Source of the DNA: Xestospongia muta
Taxonomy: Eukaryota; Porifera; Demospongiae; Haplosclerida; Petrosiidae
DNA length: 64,000 nt
Assembly: GCA_963693285.1 (NCBI GenBank)
Contig: OY848917.1
Span: forward strand, 13,330,192 to 13,394,191
Reading direction: 5' to 3'
Shown here: positions 48,619 to 62,300 of the stretch, one piece after another
How positions within the stretch are numbered: position 1 is the first letter of the stretch
Layout of the letters: every line of letters begins with the position of its first letter
Position numbers and translations under genes: made by a program
Notes under the pieces: model-generated
Told to the model about the DNA's origin: nothing
Databases searched by the model: none
The model's input: the letters and a program-made list of their open reading frames with translations, nothing else

Positions 48619-51600
48619 TAAAAAGATCAGGACAATAATGTTTATGATAATTCCTCAGTTTAAATTTATCTACATTTATTACAGCTGCGTATTCTTAAGT
48701 CGCACTCTTTTGTCAGTTAACATATCTTTTAACACTTCTATAATTTGCCTTTTTTAATAGAGATTAATAAATAAAGATATATGCAGTATTGATACACAGC
48801 AGCCACTGTATGCTGATTCATCAACATATATCAGTATCACCAGCTAACTTGAAACTGTGAATATAAATTAATGAAAACATCAGGAGTTATCAATGAATGT
48901 TGACATTAAGGGGGGTCCTTCCCACCTTTCTATGCAGTACTTTAATGTATTTGAAAGTTAATTGAAGCCTGGGCATTGCAATCAGACTCAGTATAGAAAA
49001 ACTATGAGATATTTATAAATGGCTCGATCCTGCTACATATCCCTTTAATGCTAAATAACAAAGTTCTGCTTTATAGTCAAATCTATGAATAGGTGGACAT
49101 GAACCCGAATAGTATTATCAAAGTGCTCTATCTAATGTATGTATAAAACAGATGGAAATTCTATTGTAAAATTAAAAGTGGTTAAATGATTAAAGATTAT
49201 CATTTGATGTATGTAGTTTAAACTAATCTTCTTTACATTGTATTTATTTCTAATTATCTGCTTCTTATATAGCAGGTTCAAGAAATTAATTCCTTCATCA
49301 ATTCAATTAGATTAGACATCGAGTCTAATTTAAATGATAAAGGATTAACTCAAGACACTTTGAATACATGAGTAAAAAATGGTATACATTATTAAATTAT
49401 ATTGTATTTAGCTCAAGTATTTTGTAGAACCTGCTATATAGAAAGCAGATAGCCAGAAATATCCAAAGGTGACTAAAGTTTTAACTAAATATATCAATTG
49501 ATGATCTTTAATTTTAATTATTATGTAGCCACTTTTACTTTTCTATAGAATTTCGATTTGTTTTTATTTTTTTGTCAAATATTGGTAATTTAAATATAAA
49601 AGAAAAAGTCACAAAAGTTGTAAAATGCATTCACGATATTATTATTACGTAAATTTAAAGTTAGTTTAAATCAAAATATCATTAGTAGAGTTTTTAAATG
49701 GATTTAAACACTAGATAAAATTAATAATTTTTATAGAAAAAATGTAGACACAATAAAATGAAGCATGTTGACTATCTTGGTACAAATTTAACAATAGGAC
49801 AGAGAATTCAACAAATCAACAAAACGCAAGGAAATTCATGCAGTTTCTGGATGAGGAAAATTCAGATGAAATTTATAAAAATGAGGTAAAGCACACATGT
49901 ATTAAGCATTTTTGTCTTTATTAGCCATACACGATATACTTGCTTATCGTATGTAATGGTAATCATTTCTATGAGTAAAGAACACTTATCTTAATAGATT
50001 GTTTCAGAAGCTGCAAATAAGTAATTGTCCAGATAACTCTCAACTCTAAATTATTACAGCAGCTAATGTCACTTTTTCAGTAATGAATCAGAGCAAAAAA
50101 AATTGAGTAGAAAACATGAGTGAAATTGATAGGAAACATAATTTCAACAAGTTGACTCATGAATATCTGTTTATGTGGTACTGTTTACGAACATGCACAG
50201 ATTATATTAATATTAAATTACTACAATAATATTACATCAAACAATTTAATAATGATAATAATAATAGATTTCATTATTAATATTAATAATGAATTGTATT
50301 AATGAATCATAATAAAAAAAGGTGTCTCTGTATTTTACAAGAAACTATATATTTTGTGAAGAATTTCGAGATATATAAGAATTCTGTACATTCCCTAAGT
50401 AAAATGTTAAAATTTTAAAATGCTTTTCAGCCATGTTAAAGCCAAATTTATGTGCTAGTGTGGAAAAAAGAAAAGTAATAGAAGAACAATTTTTGCTGTT
50501 CATTATTTCCCAGTTCTTACTAGATGTAAAAGCCTCAATGATGGCAGGTAGCTGAGGGCACTTAAATATCAGTCAATTTAACAGTTATATGAAACTAATT
50601 GAACCAACATCATTTAATATAATACGGCAGCCATTTTTTCGGACCCACCCTTCTTAATAATATAAATAATTTTTTATAAACGTGGTTTAATTAACATGTC
50701 AGCTGACGCTAACATAATCCTTAGTAAGGTGTATATTAATAACCATCACTTGGAGACATATAGAATAGCCAAAAGTTTATAAGTTTATAAGTTTATAGTT
50801 GTAACCTGTCCCCATGTACTCTTGAAATGCTTTTCTATTGTCCTAAAGCTATTGCAAAACTCAGTGTTTATTTATTAGTAGCAATATTGTCATTAATATC
50901 TTTATGGTAGATCTGAAGCTTTACAAGTAAATTTTAGAAATAGCCAATTAATATAAAAATTAATTAAATGAAAAGTTACAAAGTGTCCGAGCTGACAGAC
51001 ATGAACTGCAGGAACATAAGTAATGCCAAGTACATAGAGAATCAGTAATAAACTGTTGAATACATTTATTTGAAAGAGAAGACTTTAACTTTAGCATTAT
51101 TGATGATTCCAATTAATTTTAATTATTTTAATGATATATATTATTGTTTTAGATCACAGGGTTTTACTTAGGATACATTGTGTTGGTCACTTACTCACTT
51201 CTTGTCCCTGCCTATATTTTGTTGTTTTTATGTGCTACATACATTACTCAGATTATTGCATCTTTCAATCTATATGACATAAGTGCATGTTACTACAATC
51301 ATTAAGAATATTACACACACTTAATATTTTATTTTTAAGTTGTTTCTCTAAGTATAAATAGGTTGATTTTATCTTTCAATATACATTCCTTTTCGATATT
51401 CAATCTTACACTACTAAACTATCCAACTCGAAAATATCAAGTTCCAGCAACTCAGCCCAGTTACAACTGGATGGGTGTTCCACAAGTTTACTACTGTATT
51501 AAAATGGAAAAAGTTGAGGTGATTGTTTGTGATGAAGGACAACTACACTTAAGTTTAGAATGAGTTAAAGATTTTTGTTAGACGTCAGACAGAATTGTTG

Positions 51601-52163
51601 TTTTTGTTAGCAGGGAACTAATAACATAATCTTTTGTAACTGGTAACCAATACATAAGAGGAAGTAACTAACTCTAGCGACATTAATCTGGATTTACATC
51701 CAATTGTGTATGTGAAGTAGTGCTATTATGATGGAAAGAGTAGCAAGTAGTTGCTACAGACATGAGCAACAAGCAGTGAAACCAAACTGATTAATATCAA
51801 TAGGGAGGATTCGATAAAAGTGGTAACTTGTCCAGCTATCACCAATACCCTGCTCAGAGAATGGGACTACTCACACTAGTTGTGTAATCTAATGGTAAGT
51901 GATTCTCTGTTAATGCTTATGTAATGTAATGAGGCATCAATTTGTGTAGTAATATGATCATGCATGATAGGAAGATTGTGTTATGTGCCAACTATGTTCA
52001 ATATGTTTGTAGCACAATCAATGTTATCTACTCACTTTGTAATGATGTTGATAATCTTATGGAATGTATATGTAACCATCTATGCGTGATAACAGTTGTA
52101 CTATAGGGATAGCTGTTTCAGTTTGTCATACTGCTTTACCTGTGAAAAGAACAAGTATCTATA
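48619..52163. other. Intergenic region
   Basis: AT-rich. 48,890-48,990 matches the repeat relic at 28,700-28,800, and 49,260-49,440 matches 29,037-29,160. The small open frames here (for example 51,363-51,563) have no splice partners, signal peptide or recognised motif. No gene supported. Confidence 0.5.
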
Positions 52164-55100
52164 ATGATGCTACCAAGATCAGTTATTGGATTGGTTTTTC
52201 TCTTAATTTCAACATCAAGTATTATTATCAGCTCAGATAATATGTAATTATTGTCATTATATGTAGGAGCTATTTCTTATCTCCCCTTCCTAAATTTTGG
52301 TTCTTCTGCCAGTGTCTATAAAGGAGTTCTTGATGGCACTCAGAATATATCACTGCCATCTCCATTACAATTTGGAGATGATACTTTTTCTACTGCATAT
52401 GTAAGTACATGCAATGTACATATTATATGGCATACTTAGTTCAATATACAGATCAATACTCATGGACAAATAAGTTTGGGACAGTCTTATATTGATTTCA
52501 CACCAGAGACATTTCCGATATCTAATAAAGTGATAGCACCTTATTGGACTGATATAGATACACGACAACAGGGCCAAATCAATTATATTATAGTCACTAA
52601 ACAGTCCACTGATTCTGTGGGATCTATTTCTCTAGTCAACAATTACTTAGCTTCTAATGTCAATGTAACCTTCAATGCTGACTGGATACTGATGGCTCAA
52701 TGGATGGAAGTGTGTTCTTACTGTGATGGCAACTGCACAACTGTTTGTTCATAGTTATTTTTATAAAAAATTGACTTTCTTTTATAGAAAAACTCATTTC
52801 AAGTTGTACTGGCTTCTCAAGGCAATTCTTCATATTCTATCTTCACATATAAATGTAACAAACTCACATGGACAGGATGTTATTTAGCTACAATTGGCTT
52901 TAGTGCAAATAATTTTTTCTTTAATAATCACCCATTATCGAGACATTCTCAAGTAAATGATATTGCTTGTCTTAATTATCCCATCTCTAATTGGAGTAAT
53001 ATCGTTTACAAAATTGGTACAATCATGTTTGATTATTATTACATGTAACTTATAATTTCATATTATAGATTCTTGTAATCTTACATGTGGTCTTGGAGAA
53101 ACAGTTAACTCTGTATGTAGTGAATGTGTTGTTGTTAGTATTTGCCTTTATGTTAACCCTTGTGAGAATGGAGGAAAATGTGTGCAAGGATCCACTAAGT
53201 ATCAGTACACATGTAATTGCAGTGGTACAGGATATATTGGACAGAACTGTACTAACGGTAAACATGCAGGGATAAATCATTCTGTAGCAAATTAATTAGA
53301 TTTAGTTAGTTTTGACAATTAATTACATAAGGAATTGTTCCAAACCATAAAAGGTAAGGTAGGTATATTGTGTTGTAAAATAACACAATTTGATTAGTGT
53401 AATTGCTATGGCATTTACAACTGACACTGTAAATCTCTGTGCCAAGCGACTATAGCAGATACTATTTCAACTGAACTAACTTGGGAATTCAGTTGAAATA
53501 GTATCCATGTCTTTCTTATTGTTTCTAAATTGAGCAATAAATTTCTTTTTGAGCTTTATACTATTTAGGCTAGTTTTGTTATTGTGGTAATTCAGTATTG
53601 GGTTTGCATCACATTGACAATATGATAGTAACAAAGACCTCGTTTGAAATGATAGATGCTTTTTTAATTGAGTAGATATCCACTGATGTAGTAAGACATT
53701 AAACAAATGAAGTGCAACTAATTGTAGGTTCTGGAAACTATCAAATACTCAATTTTAAGTAAAATAGACAAAATCAATATAAAAGACAAACAAATGAAAC
53801 TATGAAACATGTAACTTTAAGATATAGTATTAATGAGGTAACATACTTTGGAAAGTGACTTTTCATAAATTTACTATATTTCATTAGATATCAATGAATG
53901 TAGCAATGCAGAAGACAATAACTGTGATGAAAATGCCATATGTATAAACACTAACGGTAGCTTTATATGTCAATGTCAAAATGGATATACAGGAAATGGA
54001 ACAATATGTGGTGGTAAGTGATATAACATATATTGATATAATTCTACATATGATTTAGTCTTTTTTTACTAATATTAATCCACAAATTCATTTATTTTAT
54101 AATCTTTTTGTTATAGATATAGATAAATGTGTAATTGAAGATATTCAATGTGATTCTGATACTGTTTGTGTCAGTAAAAACACAAATTATAGTTGTGAGG
54201 GTAAGATATTTTGTTGTATTATTTAAATGGTTATACAACTATAATATAGGTCCAACAGTTTATTTACCTTTTTTGGACTTTGGTTCATCTTATAGTCAGA
54301 GTGGATGATAGCTTTCAGTTTGTCTTACTCCCATCACCACTGCAATTTGGAAATATGTCCTATACAACAGCATATGTAAGCATTATTTAAACAGGCATTT
54401 GATATTATATTATCAATTTTTTATTAATAATTTCTAGGTTAATAAAAATGGGCTAATCAGTTTTGAACAAAACTATACCAATCATATGCCACAAACTTTC
54501 CCAATATCTGCTAAAGTAATCGGTCCATATTGGAGCATGCACACTGGAGGTGAACTTAACTACACTATTATCAGCGTTAATAACAGTGAACTGGCTGAAA
54601 CTATTAGTCTAGTCAATAACTACTTAGCTTTTAACTTCAGCATCAGCTTTAATGCTGACTGGATACTAGTGGCTCAATGGATGGATACAAACACTAGCAT
54701 TAAAGTATGTGTGATTGTAGTCTTGGTACCAGATGTCTCACTTGGGGGTAATGTCTGGAGAAACTGCTACAAATTTTGATGCATATATAGTACAGGAATT
54801 TTCGCATGCTAATCAGATTCCTCCCTACTCTGTCATTACATTACAGCTGCTTTAATTATGTTCATAGGTTATGTCACATGATAGTAATGGAACAAATGGT
54901 TTAATTGCATTAATTTCTGTATCAAAAATTGTAGCAGTTTGTCCAGGCATTTCCTCCTCCATTGAGGAACATCAGTACAAATACTAGTGTAGCGATTGAT
55001 ACATTACATTTATTGATCATTGTTTTATGGCTATACAGACTAATAGCAGTTCCTTTCAAGCTGTATTGGCATCTCATGGAAAGAAGACATATGCTATTTT

Positions 55101-56469
55101 CACATACAAATGTGGTCTACTTGATTGGAACAGAACCAATGTTATTATAGGGTTTAGTGCTAGTAACACTCTTTTTGCAAACTTACCATTGTCAAGACAA
55201 GTTCAGCCAAGTATTGACTGCTTCAATTCACCAACATCAAATTGGAGCAATATTGCTTATGAAATAGGTGGAGTTAGATTGTATGTATTAATTCCTAGTT
55301 GACTTTCCTCTCTATGCAGGATGTCACTACAGCAGCAGTGATTGTGGACCTGGGGAAGAGCTAAATTCTGAATGCAATGATTGCATCCTAACGAATATCT
55401 GTTTAAGAGATCGTCCTTGTAGAAATGGAGGAAGATGTATTAAAAGATATGCACCTGATAAGTACACTTGTGATTGTAGTAACACTGGATATACTGGGAA
55501 AATATGTGATTTTCTAAGTCATGGAACATTTCCTAGCATGACAAATTACAGCACAATATTGCAACAACATAAACCATCATTATATGAACAGTACTGTTGT
55601 AATGTCTATAATATTGGGAAAATATTCTCAATCATACAACATGGCAGAAATAAAATTGTAGTTTGTCCATCAAAACCTCCACTTGCTTGTCAAAGTAAGC
55701 GTCCAGTTTTGTGCATTTTTTAAACCAAATTTATCAATAGAATACAGAAATTATAATTGTAAGACTTGGTATGAGGCAGGTTATAACACCAGTGGTATAT
55801 ATCTTATCAATCCTGATGGAGGAACTCCATTTGAGGTACTTATTTATTTAGATAGAGGATATATAGATGAACAGATGGATGGATGGATAACTAGGTTAAT
55901 TTTTTATACATTGTATATAGGCCTATTGTGATATGGTGAATGATGGTGGTGGTTGGAGTGTCTTTCAACGAAGAAGGGATGGCTCTGTCGACTTCTATCG
56001 CAACTGGACTGATTATAAGGAAGGTTTTGGTAACCTTAGTGGAGAATTTTGGCTAGGCTTGAATAAAATATATCGACTTACTCATAATAGAACAAACAAT
56101 TTACAACTCAATCTACAAGACTTTGAAAACAACAAAACCTATGCTCTGTACTCTGCATTCAATATTGGAAACATTACTACAAAATATACTCTCACATTAG
56201 AGAAATATAATGGGACAGCTGGTGATAGTTTGAGGATTCATAATGGATGCAAATTTACCACTAAAGATAGTGACAATGATAGAGCTGGATCAGGCAATTG
56301 TGCAATAACATTCAGAGGAGGATGGTGGTATAATGCATGCTATGACTCAAATCTAAATGGACTTTATATTGGACGGGTTAGTTACAATTATAAAGGAATT
56401 ATTTGGAAACACTGGAGAGGGTCTGCATATTCTCTAAAATTCTCTGAGATGAAGGTTCGTCACTTTTAA
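52164..56469 (+). CDS. Secreted NIDO-EGF-NIDO-EGF-fibrinogen-like protein
   Basis: Thirteen exons: 52164-52218, 52267-52400, 52452-52709, 52788-53016, 53069-53257, 53888-54013, 54117-54200, 54296-54375, 54438-54704, 55039-55267, 55320-55694, 55741-55835 and 55921-56469. All are in phase, 889 residues. Signal peptide MMLPRSVIGLVFLLISTS. NIDO 1 is about residues 19-225, three EGF modules 226-358 (the second calcium-type, DINECSN; the third short), NIDO 2 about 359-550, EGF 551-612, a linker, then a fibrinogen C-terminal globe about 676-889 (SGIYLINPDGG, YCDM, GGGWSVFQRRRDGSVDF, DSDNDRAGSGNCA, GGWWYNACYDSNLNG). That globe usually binds acetylated sugars or glycans with calcium. NIDO 2 exon needs care: its natural acceptor (54,250) is out of frame by one base, and 54,296 restores frame but drops 15 residues. 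Likely an extracellular lectin or matrix protein. Confidence 0.85.
53458..53505. repeat. Hairpin in intron 5 of the NIDO/FReD gene
   Basis: GATACTATTTCAACTGAA (53458-53475) and its exact reverse complement (53488-53505) are separated by 12 bases. Probably one end of a miniature element in the 630-base intron. Confidence 0.8.
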
Positions 56470-57349
56470 CTCAATGTGATCTCATCTTATATTATGATAC
56501 ATAATTTATTATTATTTTATTTTGTTATAATTATTATTGCTAAATTCAATTTCTACTAAGTAACCAGGTGGTATCACTAACTAAGAAGGAATGACGCTCT
56601 TTCTCTCTTTAATTTTACACTAAGATAACTATAAAAGTAGGAGGTATTTAATTTATATCAACACAAATAGGTATGCATTATATGAGGTATCCCCTTTTAG
56701 AAATCTTACTTTGAGCACATTTAATAATGAAAGTACTGTTAACATATCTATTTCTAGTTAGTGTACATAGAACTTGAAGCAGCCTTTGTGTGAGATGCCA
56801 TTTTTATGGGTTATAATATTCACAGTGGCTAACTGTCCGGCAACCATCCGGATCACAATTTTTAGCACTAATCATCCGGCAGCATAATATACGGACGTTA
56901 TCGGCAAGGCGGGGTTTGTAATCAATAACATGAACGACAAAACCAGACGTGAGACTTGGGCTTTCTAACTAAATTTATGCACCCAAAATGATACCATATT
57001 AAACAAATAATACACTGCATAGAGTATTCAGTTTCATCATCAATACACTTTTACACCTTCCACAATAGTAAATTGGATTAGACTTGATTGTCTTGATGAC
57101 ATGTTTTAAGGCTAGCCAGCCATTTCTTGTAAAATTTTTTACACACTTCTAAGCATACGTTTTCACCAATACAAGCAGCTGTAAGCATTTCAGGTTTAGT
57201 CTCAATATAAATTTTATTAATGAGGATTCTTCTAGAAATAGTGGCTTCTACAATTACTGTATCCAGAAACCAGTAAAATAGCTAACACACGAATAATATT
57301 AGCAACAAAAAACTTTTAGTGTTGCCTTTTTACGCGCCAATTGTTAGGT
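56470..57349. other. Intergenic region
   Basis: Holds 3' flank of the FReD gene (AT-rich) and a CCGG-rich patch at 56,835-56,905 (CCGGCAACCATCCGG, CATCCGGCAG). No gene is seen. Confidence 0.4.
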
Positions 57350-58480
57350 TTTTTTCAAAATTGCAACTGGTTTGTTGACCTTCTTCTTTTTAGGAAGACC
57401 AATAACTGTTTTTTCTGATCACTTTGGTAGAATCCTAAATTTCTGTATCATCCAAACACAACTGATAAAATTCCTCAAGATTTTCTGATTTAAATGAAAA
57501 AATGATATTAATCATAGCCTATCTTTTACCTTAATTGTCATCAAACACATTTTCATCCATTTATTCTTTATCCTCATTCACAATAGTTTTACCACTATGA
57601 GACTTAATATCATGTAGCTGTTCAAGTACCTCCATTTGCTCAGAAAAATCACTCATACAAACTTCAGAAGCTAGTGAAGGAAGTTTGTCTACTATTGATT
57701 TAGCTTTACGAAATTTTTCATGTTTAGAGTGTATTACTTGGCTAGTTTCAGTTGATAAAGTATTGATCTACACTTAAATAATACAATACACATTGCACAA
57801 TTATAATTATGTTTACCTACCTAATATAACTCATCACTCACAGAATCTTCACAAGCACACTTCTTTTCAAAAACTTCTCTAAGATAGAAAATACTCCATC
57901 TGTTTGAGACATCACCTGTTGAGAACAATGGCAGTCCAGCTTTACTGCATACAGCAAATATGTGATGACAAGGAAGATACATGATGTTAGTAAACTTGCA
58001 GTGACAAGAATTACTTGTGACAGTTAAACTACCTAAATAAGAATCAGTTAGTAATGTAGGTGTGCCACCAATACAACCTTCACTAGATGTAACTGTGAAC
58101 GTACCATCTTCATCTGTATTGATAACAACTTTCTTGCACAATGATAACTGCTTTTGTACATGTTATAATGCGTAGGGAGTCAAAAATTTAGAAAAAAAAA
58201 CTTTAGCAGAGTTGGCATTTTCAAGCATTATAGGCTTCTTGATAAGTAGCATCATTATGTTATGATCTCGCTCATTATGAGGTACATGTAACACTCCAAA
58301 TAATTGATCAAAAAAACGAGATAACTTCACAAATCAAGAACATGCACTCTTTATCCTGTTATTAATGCTTTCCAGTTGATTATTTGTTCCTTCTCCTAAT
58401 GTCAAACTAATTGACTTGTAAAACCCTACCCATTTATGGCGAATACAATGCCAATTTGCATTGTAATATGGTATAACAGA
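57350..58480 (-). pseudogene. MULE/ZSWIM-like transposase relic
   Basis: Minus-strand reading from 58,480 down gives WVGFYKSISLTLGEGTNNQ, LESINNRIKSACS, then (58141-57821) a SWIM zinc finger C-x-C-x(n)-C-x-H (SCHCKF..LPCHHIFAVC). Next come a helical part (EKFRKAKSIVDKLPSLASEV) and a basic end (GLPKKKKVNKPV). The order matches the C-terminal half of MULE transposases and the ZSWIM1/3 proteins derived from them. Several stops (after SACS, after PYAL) and a missing N-terminal half show it is dead. The open piece 57,821-58,141 alone is not a working gene. Confidence 0.75.
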
Positions 58481-58560
58481 TACTAGATAAATTCTAGATA
58501 AATTCTTTGTGTTGAATTATATTGTAATTGGTATTCTTATTTGATAGTGTTGCAGTGTGG

Positions 58561-58605
58561 TCTCATTCCCAGATCTACCAAACTGGAAAAGTAGGTCTGG
58601 AATGA
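58561..58605. repeat. Inverted repeat
   Basis: CTCATTCCCAGATCTACC is mirrored by GTAGGTCTGGAATGAG with one base skipped; the loop is about 11 bases. Either a miniature element or a hairpin. Confidence 0.65.
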
Positions 58606-59106
58606 GAATAATTGCAATGAATATCAGATTTAGTTGAAATAAGAGCCACGTAAGAGTTAAATATTGCCTACTTATTACAGTATATAATTAATCAATACAA
58701 GTAGGCGGTGAAGAGCAGGATAGTGAAACTGATTAGAGGGGCTTCACAGAGTTTATCGCGAGGCAAGCTCCCCACTAAAAAGATAATCTATTGAAGTAAG
58801 TTTAATAAATTGATAAAATTCATGTTAGTTTGTGGTTGCTTCTGAATAGAATCTGTAAAATAATAACAGCATGACTATATGTTCTGTAACTGTTTTTATG
58901 AAGTTCAGTGTTAGCACAAAGGGCTCAATGTGATGAGATAATTGCATAGCAAAGTCACTTAGCTGAGTAAGATTTTAAACTATTTGACAGCACTTTTTAC
59001 TTTATTTTTTAATGAATTGAGTAAGTAGTCCATATTAGTTGTGACTCCCTTTCACGTGATATTGTAATATCATTCGTTACTTGTAGTGCTAGTGTACTCA
59101 ATTCAG
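58606..59106. other. Spacer upstream of the beta-helix membrane gene
   Basis: No gene is seen. It probably includes promoter sequence for the large gene at 59,395. Confidence 0.4.
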
Positions 59107-59194
59107 AGTATACATTAACTCTACATTACAAGCTTGTAACCATTATAGAAAGTATACATTAACTCTACATTACAAGCTTGTAACCATTATAGAA
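59107..59194. repeat. 44-base perfect tandem duplication
   Basis: The sequence 59107-59150 (starting AGTATACATTAACTC, with CAAGCTTG inside) is repeated exactly at 59151-59194, about 200 bases before the start codon of the large membrane gene. It may duplicate a regulatory site. Confidence 0.95.
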
Positions 59195-59394
59195 AGCAAT
59201 AGTGATGTTGCTACCTTCTATTCATGTGACAATCACAACAATATCATAACATTATAGCTTGTAATGTTGCAAGACATGACTATTGTAGTATAATAATAGA
59301 CTAATGCATTGGTATGTGAAGTTAACTTCGAAGTTTGTTCTTTTGAATACACAGGTACAAATTATCTTGTTAAGTACTAAAGCTAGACACAGAA

Positions 59395-62300
59395 ATGTGT
59401 TCTATTGACCGATTCTACCTTTTGACACAGCTGTTGTTCTTATGTGTATGTTCTGCAGACACTCAGTCTAGTACTGTTGTCTATGTGGCTACTAATGGCA
59501 CTGATGATGAGAATTGTCTCACAGGAGGTCCATCTAAACCTTGTAAGAACCTCACTTTAGCTATTGAATATATACATACCAAGTCATTAGTTACTCTATA
59601 TATCAAGTCAGGTCAATATGAACTATTACCATCATCAGGAATGACCTTTATTAATGGGGAGAATATAACTATGGAAAAAGATGGTGAAGGGGTTTCTGAA
59701 ATCTTTTGTAAAGAAATCGGTACTGGTTTAATGTTTATAGAGTCCAAAAGTATTACAATTAGAGGTCTAGTGTTTAATGGGTGTGGCACAGAACACTATA
59801 GCACTAGTCATGATTTCAACAACGAAACAGATGGGATTAATTTTTTAACTTTTTATGCTACTCTCTATTTCCAAGGATGCACAGCGATTACTTTACATTC
59901 TATTACAATTAAAAATAGTCTTGGAATTGCTGTTCAGATCTATTACACTCTTGGCATAAACTACATCATTAACAGTGACTTCATTGAGAATTCTAGAAAT
60001 CAAGAGATGGAAAGAGGTGGTGGGGTATATATTGAGTTTCCATACTGTTTTCCTGGTAATAGATTATGCAATAACACAATGCCACAAGTACCTATGGCAT
60101 ATGTCACTGATTCGCAATATATAATAACCAGTTGCCGCTTTATAAGTAACATAGCTCACAGTACAACATCTTCTATAAGATTTGTCCTACCTTATAAATA
60201 CTACCATATAGCATTTGGTCATGGTGGTGGTCTTTCAATATTCTTTAAAGGTTATGCTAAAAATAACTATATCTCTCTAGAGGATTGCAGCTTTCTCAAT
60301 AACACAGCTGTTTATGGAGGTGGGCTGTATATTGAAATGCAAGATCACAGTAATAACAACAAGGTGGTTTTAATGGGTGGTAATGTTATTAGAGCTAATA
60401 CAGCGACAAGGTCAGGAGGGGGAGCATTCTTAGCTTATCTTTTTACAGAGCAGTTTGGTAATGTTATTAGTGGAACATTAACACTTAATGATGTGCTTTT
60501 TGAAAATAACAATGCTACTTTTGGTGGTGGGGTATTTTTTTTGTCCACAAGACAGTCACATTTATATGAGAACAATTTTAATGAAATCACTTTCACAAAC
60601 TGTATATGGAGCAACAACATTGCACAGTATGGGTCAGCATTAGATGTTTCACACTTTCATCCTGTTAGTGAAGGTATCATTCATGAGGTCATAATCAAAA
60701 ACTGTTCCTTTATTGAAAATTCAGTAATATATACTCATTCACTTGGTAAACCACTTGGATCCGGAGCAATGTATGTGGATGAAGTACCAATAACTTTTGA
60801 CAAATCTGTAGAATTTATTAACAATTATGATGGAACAGCTCTATTTGCTATGGGATCGAAGTTAGAGTTTTCATCCAACACAAGTGTACTATTTTTAAAC
60901 AATTCTGGACGTAATGGAGGTGCTATAGCTTTATATGGTTCGGGTTTTATTAAGGTTCATGGAAACACATCTTTTAAGTTTATTAAGAATACAGCTGTCA
61001 ACCTTGGAGGTGCAATTTATACAGAGTACACTGGTTCTCATCTTCAAATGACATCCTTAAACTGTTTCATCCGATATTTTGACATAACAAAGAAACCTAG
61101 CAATTGGTCAACACTTTTTCGGTTCACTAACAATACAGCTAACAAGAAGCCTAACTCTATATATGCTACTTCAATAAATGCTTGTCTATTGGGCAGAGCA
61201 TATGGTATCCTAAGTAACAACTCCATAAATGAGGTGTTTTGTTGGAATAATGCTACTGATATCTGGATATATAATTCAAGTGTGACATATGAAGCATGTA
61301 GTGACCAAATTCTAACCGGTGCTACTTCTTTTCTTAATGGGACCATTCTCCGAAACATTACCATTGTACCTGGAAGACAACAACGATTGGGTATTGTTGC
61401 AATTGATGGTCAGGGAAAGGATGTAACATCCAACTTAGTATTACATGCCTACGCTTCCCATGGAGCACATGTGGATGAACGTTACAACTACATCTCCACT
61501 GACGATATTATTCTTTTAAAGACAAGCACTTTGAATAATGTGACAATGACAATTGACACAACCTCTGAAAATACATTGCGAACAAAATTTGGAGTTAATT
61601 TTCAAGACTGTCCTCCTGGCTTAGAACTAATGAAAGGTAAATGCAATTGTAGAGGTGATTTTAGTAAACGTCTGTTATGTGACCCTTCTCATCTGAATGC
61701 TTCTCTTTTACGAGGCTATTGGATTGGTAAATCACCTTACAACAATACCTCAATTGTGATTGCTCATTGTCGACATTGTGAGTATGGAAATGAAGGTAGT
61801 CATTTTAGTCTAGGAGATAACCTCCAACAAGTGCAGAAGCAACTATGTGGTGATAATCGTGATGGAGTTCTTTGTAGTGATTGCACGAATGGGTATGCTC
61901 CTGCAATTAATTTATACCAAATGAAGTGTGTAAAGTGTACATCTATTGCCCCAGGGATAGTATGCTTTATGTTTCTCGATTTGATACTTCCATTTATTTT
62001 TATTTTGGCTATTTTCTTTTTTGACGTACCTCTAACTTCTGGTTTGTTACATGGTCCCATATTGTTTGGACAAATGATAACAAGTGTTATTACCTTGGAT
62101 GGAGATGATATTATCCCTTTTAGAAATACTCCAGGCATTAATGAGAAGGCTCCAGATATCATTGAAGCAATATATATGACATTTTATGACATTTTTAATT
62201 TGAATTTTTTTATGACCTGTCAAAATTGGTGCTTGTCTAAACACATCTACTATGCTACTATAATTGCCATACACTACGTTTCTGCATCCTTACCTTTGAT

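Noticed and set aside
51363..51563. Plus-strand open frame of 66 codons upstream of the NIDO/FReD gene
   Set aside because: No signal peptide, no recognised motif and no phase-matched partner exon; the signal peptide at 52,164 already gives a good start.
61044..61364. Minus-strand open frames within the 59-63 kb gene
   Set aside because: Shadows of the 1,350-residue plus-strand frame; no motif of their own.
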